DNA of 64,000 nt from Calothrix sp. PCC 7103. Lineage in GTDB: Bacteria > Cyanobacteriota > Cyanobacteriia > Cyanobacteriales > Nostocaceae. Under the pieces are notes generated by a model that saw only the letters and a program-made list of their open reading frames with translations, did not search any database and had not been told where the DNA came from. The stretch is taken from the NCBI RefSeq assembly GCF_000331305.1, contig NZ_KB217478.1:2196051-2260050 (forward strand). Reading direction: 5' to 3'. Within the stretch, counting starts at the first letter, position 1; every line of letters starts with the position of its first letter. Made by a program: the position numbers and the translations under genes. Below, piece after piece: positions 58,403 to 64,000 of this stretch.

Positions 58403-59071
58403 AGCCATAAGATTCTTCCAAACTACGGCAGATGTAGTTCATCGAGCGGTAGCAGTGGATTAAAATTAACTTAGCAGCAGGTCCTTGGATAAGTTCGTTA
58501 ATGGTACCATCCCCAGACCACTGGGCCACAACGCGCAATCCCATTTCTTCGAGCAACATCCGGCTTGCCCATGCGTCACCACCGATGTTATAATCACCGA
58601 TTAATGCAACGTCGTAAGGACCTGGTTCAAAGTCGAGTGTGTTTTCTTTCTTAGCTTTGTCGAAGTGAGGGAATACCCAGTCACGGATAGCGTCGTTAGC
58701 AATGTGGTGTCCTAAAGATTGCGAAACTCCACGAAAACCTTCGCAACGTAAAGGAATTACAGGTTTGCCGATTTCTTTCGAGGTTTTCTTAGCTACAGCT
58801 TCGATGTCATCCCCGATAAGACCGATAGGACATTCAGATTGAATCGAAATACCTTTGTTGAGGGGGAAGAGTTCTTCGATTTCGTGAATGATTTTGATTA
58901 GTTTTTTGTCACCACCAAATACGATGTCACGTTCTTGGAAGTCAGAGGTAAAGTGCATGGTACCGAAAGCATCGACACCTGTTTTACCAACATAGTAGTT
59001 ACGACGACCAGACCATGACCAGTAACCGCAACCTACAGGACCATGACTGATGTGAATCATGTCTTTGATTG
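58392..59071 (-). CDS. nifD: nifD, second piece
   Basis: Encodes ~223 residues ([20 protein letters not shown] ... SYGLPWM). It contains P-cluster cysteines in GPVGCGYW and [11 protein letters not shown] and the FeMo-cofactor cysteine in [11 protein letters not shown]. It is bounded on the left by the E2 repeat and on the right by the E3 repeat. Unexcised, its frame runs into E2 for four codons (KITF). The start codon at 59,093 lies inside E3 and is accidental. Confidence 0.93.
59059..59071. other. Left att repeat of E3
   Basis: ATGTCTTTGATTG; pairs with ATATCTTTGATTG at 60,809-60,821 (one difference in 13). Confidence 0.88.
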
Positions 59072-59191
59072 TGATATGATTTAAAATCGCCAATAAAAGT
59101 TAGTTGATAACCAAAATATAGGCTATATAGGTTCATAACTAACCTTTTTTTGCTACCTAAATTGTACCTTAAAGTAAGTAATATCTAAGCA

Positions 59192-60625
59192 ATGTTTGAA
59201 CAAGATAAAACCAGGGGTTCCAGCGAGTCTACCAACCAAGATGTATTTGCCGACTTTGAATCACCACACAGTACAGATGGTAGCTATAAGGGAACAATGA
59301 AGTACGTAAAAGCCAGAGAAGCGCACTTACAGCGTAAGTTTGATGAAGAGTTAGAGTCTGTAAAAAGTAGACTCAAAGCTAGTAAATGTAAAGTCGGTAT
59401 TACGGTTGAGGGAAGCGCGATACAGTTGCAAGCAACGTTACCCCTTAAGCCGAATGACACCAACAAGGGTAAACTTACAAAGCAGTACAAAATCAGTTTA
59501 GGTATCCCTGCTAACTTAGATGGGTTAAAAACTGCCGAGGAAGAAGCTTATGCGTTAGGTACACTTATCGCGCGTAAATCATTTGAGTGGAATGAGAAGT
59601 ACTTGGGAATTAAAAGAGAAGAAGCAAAGGCGCCTACAATAGGTGAATTACTTGAAAAATTCGAGGAAGAGTACTTTAAAACACGACCATTTCATGAAAA
59701 AACTCAAAAAACAATTAGAAAGTACAGAATAGCTAGAATTAAGAGATACTGCAATTTAGACTTACCAGCAACTTCAGAAAATTTCATCACTGCTATTCAT
59801 TCCGTCAAGTTACCAGGCGCCAAGGAAGGGTTATTAGTAGCAGTAAAGCTGTTATGTTCAGTTTTTAAAATAGAAACCGACTTATCCACAATTAAATTAA
59901 ATACCAAAAGGCAAGAAAGGAAAGTACCAACCGATGAAGAAATAGAAGCAAGCTTTAAATTATTTGAACTGAGAGTCGAAGCAAGAAAAACTAATTTTAG
60001 AGGAGATTTAAAAGACACTTGGAAATTAAAAAGCTGGATGTATGGAATGTTAGCAGTTTATGGTTTACGTCCACATGAACTGTTAACAAAGCCTGATATT
60101 GATTGGTGGTTATCAAGTAAAAATACTGATAATACTTGGAAAGTACACGCGGACTGTAAAACTGGAAGTAGACAAGTATTTCCTTTAAATTCACATTGGA
60201 TAGAATTATTTGATTTAAAAAACCCAGATAGGCTTGAGGAATTAAAAGTGCTTAGTTCACAAATAACTAATAGTTCGTCCAATATTGATTATCTCGTACA
60301 AAATCTAGCTCAATATTGCAAAAAAATTGGAATGGAATTTAAACCATACAGCTTACGTCATGCTTGGGCAATTAGAGCGCATATGTTAGGTATACCAATG
60401 AAAGCTGCCGCTGATAATTTAGGACATAGTGTAGAAATGCACACATCAACATACCAACGCTGGTTCGGTGATGAAAATCGTAAGATAGCAATTAATCAAG
60501 CAATAAACAAAAAATCCGAATTTGATGAATTAAAAGAGTTAGTCAATTACCAAAAATGCAAAATAGAACAATTAGAGTTAGAAAATCAAAAACTGAGATT
60601 AGAGCTTTATTGCGCTAAAAACTGA
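59192..60625 (+). CDS. XisA-like tyrosine recombinase of element E3
   Basis: 477 residues. It has the N-terminal extension DVFADFESPHSTDGSYKGTM also found in E2, the block YKISLGIPANLDGLKTAEEE, the Arg region YGLRPHELL (the second Arg of the other copies is His here), YSLRHAWAIRAHMLGIPMKA, LGHSVEMH and the tyrosine in TSTYQRWF. The catalytic set appears complete. It lies 120 bp from the left border and is opposite to nifD. A C-terminal leucine-rich coiled coil (IEQLELENQKLRLEL) may mediate multimerisation. Confidence 0.9.
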   Translation: MFEQDKTRGSSESTNQDVFADFESPHSTDGSYKGTMKYVKAREAHLQRKFDEELESVKSRLKASKCKVGITVEGSAIQLQATLPLKPNDTNKGKLTKQYKISLGIPANLDGLKTAEEEAYALGTLIARKSFEWNEKYLGIKREEAKAPTIGELLEKFEEEYFKTRPFHEKTQKTIRKYRIARIKRYCNLDLPATSENFITAIHSVKLPGAKEGLLVAVKLLCSVFKIETDLSTIKLNTKRQERKVPTDEEIEASFKLFELRVEARKTNFRGDLKDTWKLKSWMYGMLAVYGLRPHELLTKPDIDWWLSSKNTDNTWKVHADCKTGSRQVFPLNSHWIELFDLKNPDRLEELKVLSSQITNSSSNIDYLVQNLAQYCKKIGMEFKPYSLRHAWAIRAHMLGIPMKAAADNLGHSVEMHTSTYQRWFGDENRKIAINQAINKKSEFDELKELVNYQKCKIEQLELENQKLRLELYCAKN

Positions 60626-60808
60626 CCTTAGTAAGGTGGGGCTATACCCTACCTAATGTTAAGATAAATTAAGCAATAAATAAGTAATTTAATTTGATAA
60701 AATAGCTGTGAAATAAGAGTGATTCAAACAACTATTAAAGCAACAAATAAGAAATTAAATAAGACTTTAAATATAAACCATATATAGCAAGCATTACACA
60801 AATTCTAG

Positions 60809-60821
60809 ATATCTTTGATTG
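60809..60821. other. Right att repeat of E3
   Basis: ATATCTTTGATTG; pairs with 59,059-59,071. Confidence 0.88.
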
Positions 60822-61044
60822 GTCCCCATACCACCCCTTTAGAACCTGCGTAAGCACATCCACGCGCGGTCATTACACCAGGAACCGACTTAATGTTAGA
60901 CTTAACACCGCAATCAGACTTGCCTTCTTCGTGTACGTTGAGGTGTTTAGCGCGTTTTTTCTTAGATTTCTCAGGGTAAGCTTCGAGAACTTCCTCAATC
61001 AGCTTCTGATGTTCTTCTACAATATTTTTGTCAGGAGGTGTCAT
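60809..61044 (-). CDS. nifD: nifD, first (5') piece
   Basis: Encodes the N-terminal ~78 residues ([20 protein letters not shown] ... [17 protein letters not shown]), including the first P-cluster cysteine in ARGCAYAG. It ends at the E3 repeat (60,809-60,821) and then, unexcised, one codon and a stop. The four pieces sum to about 495 residues, normal for NifD. Spacing to the nifH stop is 140 bp, filled with G-rich then C/T-rich sequence that can pair. Confidence 0.93.
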
Positions 61045-61184
61045 ATTTAGCCTCGGTTATTTGTAATTGTTAGATGTGGAGAATAAGTGCGTTTTTGGAG
61101 AGGGGGGAAAAGGGGAAGGGGAAAGGGGGAGAACTTATCTTCCTTTTCTTCCTTATTTCCTTTTCTCCTTTTTTAGATTGTTAG

Positions 61185-61679
<495 letters not shown>

Positions 61680-61850
61680 CTACCACCAAAAAATTCACAT
61701 GATGCCTAAAACCTTGAGATGGCAAGCGATTGAGCGCTTATGACGATATTTATTTACGTATTGCTATATAGTAGCAATAAGGATAAGATTTTATCAAATC
61801 CACTTACACTCACTTTTGCAATGGATGTAACGGATACATGTATGAACGAA

Positions 61851-61920
61851 GGCAGGAGGCAGAGGGCAGAGGGCAGGAATCAGAATTCCCTTCTGCCTTC
61901 TGCCTCCTGCCCTCTGCCTT
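61851..61920. repeat. GGCAGAG-type STRR inverted repeat
   Basis: GGCAGGAGGCAGAGGGCAGA is followed, after GAATTC, by the complementary TTCTGCCTCCTGCCCTCTGC. Can fold into a long hairpin. Similar GGCAGATG units lie inside IS4-like copy 1 near 25,980. Confidence 0.75.
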
Positions 61921-61959
61921 CCTTGATAATTTAATGCCACTTATTTATCCTGAGTTTTT

Positions 61960-62262
61960 TTAAGACAACGCATCATCAGTAAACTTTTTTAGCGACTTAG
62001 GAAAATACTCTTTTGCTCTCGCGTTGCAAGAACAGGTTTTTGGCTCATAATCAATACAATCACAAGCTTCGTTAGTACATGCTTTCGTGGGATGTACTGT
62101 ACATTTGAGGCGATAGTCATTAGTAAAATATTCACAGCCACAACAAGGTATTTGATGCAGTGTCTTGACGTAATTTATTCCTTTTTGCCAAGTTCTGATA
62201 ATGCTGTAAATGAACGAAATTAAGATTGTCCAAGTAAATAATGCACAGAATATAGTCATCAT
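61960..62262 (-). CDS. Small Cys-rich membrane protein, copy 1
   Basis: 100 residues. One N-terminal transmembrane helix (FCALFTWTILISFIYSII), then a cytoplasmic or lumenal Cys-rich domain: LHQIPCCGCEYFTNDYRLKC, ACTNEACDCIDYE, CSCNA. The cysteines are spaced as in a metal- or disulfide-binding knuckle. A clear paralogue is encoded at 62,692. Function not known. Confidence 0.7.
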   Translation of the reverse strand: MMTIFCALFTWTILISFIYSIIRTWQKGINYVKTLHQIPCCGCEYFTNDYRLKCTVHPTKACTNEACDCIDYEPKTCSCNARAKEYFPKSLKKFTDDALS

Positions 62263-62691
62263 ACTGTTCAGTCATCTTCCAAAATGAACTTAAGTAAATA
62301 CCTGTAGTCATCAAGTATTAATTAATGTTTTTGACTACAGGCGCCCGATGTTACTTAGCTGACTTGAGTGAAAACAATTAAAGTTGCCAACAACCCGAAA
62401 CAAACCTCGTTTCTGGTCGAGGCGCACAATGTGGTTCTACTTAATGTGTACCACGAATAAAGTATTGAGAATTTTTCTAAATTAAATCTTTCTTTACAAA
62501 AAGTAATACTTTGGCTATTAAAGATTAAAGCCAGGGAAGCCTGAATTGATTTTGCGATTAGCTTATTGATATCTATTTGCATAAAATATTTAAAAAACTA
62601 ATATCAAGATCAAAGCAAACCGATATATTTGATACATTTTGGATGTAACAGCCAGTTTTCTCTCTCATTTAGGTTACAAAACTTAATTAAA
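62263..62691. other. Spacer between the two Cys-rich genes
   Basis: 429 bp, AT-rich, with a GGCGCC near 62,341. A 75-codon minus-strand frame here (MQIDINKLIAKSIQASLALI...) has no recognisable features and I do not call it. Confidence 0.4.
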
Positions 62692-62979
62692 TTAGTTAAA
62701 AATTTTCCCCATCCGGCGGCGGTTATTTTGGCAAGCATTGCATGTAGCTGTCTTATACTCAAAGTCACGACAACCAATAGCTTCTTCGGTGCAAGCTAGT
62801 TGCGGGTTAATTGTACACTTGAGGCGATGGTCATTTGTAAAGAAGTCGCAATTAGTGCAGGGAATTTGATGTAGTCTCCTGACATACGTTGTGAGTTGCT
62901 TGAGGGTTATGTATAGACTGGAGAGCGCTAAAACTACTATTGCCCAAGCACAAAAAGCGCAAAATAATGTTGCTAGCAT
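62692..62979 (-). CDS. Small Cys-rich membrane protein, copy 2
   Basis: 95 residues. Same layout as the protein at 61,960: one membrane helix (AWAIVVLALSSLYITLKQL), then LHQIPCTNCDFFTNDHRLKC, ACTEEAIGCRDFE and CNACQNNRRR. The pair shares H-Q-I-P-C-x2-C, F-T-N-D-x-R-L-K-C and A-C-T-x-E-A. They are a tandem duplication that has diverged. No function known. Confidence 0.7.
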   Translation of the reverse strand: MLATLFCAFCAWAIVVLALSSLYITLKQLTTYVRRLHQIPCTNCDFFTNDHRLKCTINPQLACTEEAIGCRDFEYKTATCNACQNNRRRMGKIFN

Positions 62980-63091
62980 GAGTTGTATGTAAAAATCTCA
63001 AGAATAGCCCGCAGCTATATTGCTAACCGCAGGCAGTTAAAAGCTGTGTTGAATAGCTTTGTTCAGTAGCTGTGTTAAGTAAAGAATGTGA

Positions 63092-63215
63092 CTACGCTTT
63101 GGTACGATGCCAAATAAAACCGCAAAATGCCAAAATACCTAAAAAGAATTGAGAGTTGGCAAGACCCAAACGGTCAGAACCGTAAAATTCGGCGGGGAAA
63201 GCTACGGTATTGTAG
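63092..63215 (-). pseudogene. C-terminal remnant of a probable chlorophyll-binding (CP43/IsiA-type) protein
   Basis: On the minus strand the frame runs from the IS border to TAG at 63,092-63,094: GYNTVAFPAEFYGSDRLGLA, then NSQFFLGILAFCGFIWHRTK. The YNTxxFPxEFYG motif and the final membrane helix before a W-H motif recall the last part of CP43/IsiA/Pcb chlorophyll-binding proteins. The 5' part is cut off by IS4-like copy 2. The family assignment is from memory of motif spacing and is moderate. Confidence 0.45.
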
Positions 63216-64000
63216 CCAGCCCTTTCAACGCGAACTAATGCACTACTAGGACGGCGCCTGTAAGCCGCTCCTGGTATTGATTATTAAGAACGACTTCAAG
63301 GTATTCTTGACAGTATTAATAATTGTGGTGCATCAAAATGTTATCTACTGTCTTTGAGCAATTTGTAGAAGAAAGTCCCATAAGTGTGATGGCACGAGTG
63401 TTAATGGAGTGTATTTTCATGCCAGAACGCTTGGATAAAATATTTGAGGCACATGCGACTGTTCAATATCAGCAAGATTTATTGTTTTCAAGTCAGGTCG
63501 ATTTAATGAGTTTGGTCGTATGTGGGATTCATAAGTCAGTCCATGCTGCTTATAGAGCGAAAGCAATAGAAAAAATAGTAAGTACAACCGCATTATATAA
63601 CAAGCTCTCTGGAATTGAATTAAATGTAAGTCAAGCATTATTACGAGAAACAGCAAGTGATTTAATGTATTTAATTCAAGCAATGGGTGGAGAACAAGCA
63701 GATTTATTGACAGGTTATAAACTGAAATTTGTAGATGGTACCTGCCTTGCGGCAACAGACCATAGACTAGATGCAATCCGCGCTTATGCAGCTTCTTCTC
63801 TACCAGGTAAAGCAATAGCAATATTAGACCAAGCATCAAAGTTAGTAACAGATGTTTTATTAGTTGAGGACGGTCACGCTCAAGAGCGCGCGTCATTTTG
63901 ACCAAATACTGGCTTTAGTTAAACCGAAAAGATATTTGGTGTGGAGACCGTAACTTTTGTACAGCAAAAGTTCTTATATACAATAATATTGAAAGGAGCG
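63216..64000 (+). mobile_element. IS4-like insertion sequence, copy 2 (right end outside)
   Basis: Begins with the same terminal repeat, CCAGCCCTTTCAACGCGAAC, and is the reverse complement of 27,820 down to ~27,040 apart from single-base run-length differences. It inserts into the chlorophyll-binding remnant. Confidence 0.9.
63338..64000 (+). pseudogene. IS4-family transposase, copy 2, frameshifted and cut by the window end
   Basis: From ATG 63,338 the protein is identical to copy 1 up to ...GHAQERASF, then stops at 63,899-63,901. The cause is an extra T (63,896-63,899, four instead of three). Two further one-base expansions follow within 80 bp (GAAAAGA at ~63,927 and CAAAAG at ~63,966 against three A in copy 1). 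Confidence 0.85.

Larger units (their letters stand above)
59059..60821. mobile_element. Minimal nifD excision element E3 (1.75 kb)
   Basis: Bounded by 13-bp direct repeats with one mismatch; the circle is 1750 bp. It contains one recombinase gene and ~180 bp of AT-rich sequence after it. Joining restores [14 protein letters not shown] in NifD. Confidence 0.92.

Noticed and set aside
61740..61934. 64-codon frame right of nifH
   Set aside because: Its second half is translated GGCAGAG-type STRR; no protein character.
62355..62582. 75-codon minus-strand frame between the Cys-rich genes
   Set aside because: No ribosome binding site or recognisable motif, biased composition; probably chance.

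Overview
The window comes from a low-GC filamentous, heterocyst-forming cyanobacterium (Nostocales type). The evidence is a nifH-nifD-nifK operon split by site-specific excision elements with XisA-type recombinases, a type I-D CRISPR-Cas locus with 37-nt repeats, heptamer STRR repeats, many small palindromic/MITE-like repeats, a Nif11 peptide and a trifunctional glycosyltransferase of cyanobacterial type. The palindrome GGCGCC is strikingly frequent, while the usual HIP1 octamer GCGATCGC was not seen.

Layout. 1-11,667 is a CRISPR-Cas region on the + strand: cas10d (3' part), csc2, csc1, cas6, cas4, cas1, cas2, an array of 33 repeats, a YhcG-type PDDEXK nuclease, a second cas6 and a small decaying second array with a MITE inside its last repeat. 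11.7-19.4 kb holds a DUF4419 protein, an acetyltransferase, MITE-like elements, a small acidic protein, an EF-G paralogue and a KAP-type P-loop NTPase. At 19,462 the nif operon begins, read on the minus strand and entered from its 3' side: nifK lacks its last ~80 codons. nifD lies in four pieces (20,918-21,056; 56,266-56,733; 58,392-59,071; 60,809-61,044). nifH is cut at about 61,667, next to a 4Fe-4S cluster cysteine.

The three nifD interruptions are complete elements of about 35.2, 1.67 and 1.75 kb. Each has a related tyrosine recombinase at the same end and in the same orientation, and each is bounded by its own 11-13 bp direct repeat. Joining across the repeats restores a continuous NifD of about 495 residues. 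The two small elements carry essentially only the recombinase. With the nifK and nifH breaks, at least five rearrangements would be needed to assemble a functional nifHDK operon.

The 35-kb element carries, from left to right: its xisA-like gene, an IS1634-like element with a disrupted transposase, a truncated old-yellow-enzyme gene, an IS4-like element with a 10-bp target duplication, a Ca2+/H+ antiporter, a conserved hypothetical gene, a B12-binding radical SAM protein, and a minus-strand polysaccharide/glycolipid cluster (glycosyltransferases, an ABC exporter, a GT-methyltransferase-deacetylase fusion). There follow remains of a xanthine-dehydrogenase-type operon with intact xdhC and a FUSC transporter, a beta-propeller protein, a CDF transporter, a SAM hydrolase-like DUF62 protein, an SMP-30 protein, a Nif11 peptide, a class I glutamine amidotransferase and a diguanylate cyclase. 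These genes would leave the chromosome of a differentiating heterocyst if the element excises. Right of nifH lie two tandem Cys-rich small membrane proteins and a second IS4-like copy that cuts a probable chlorophyll-binding protein remnant.
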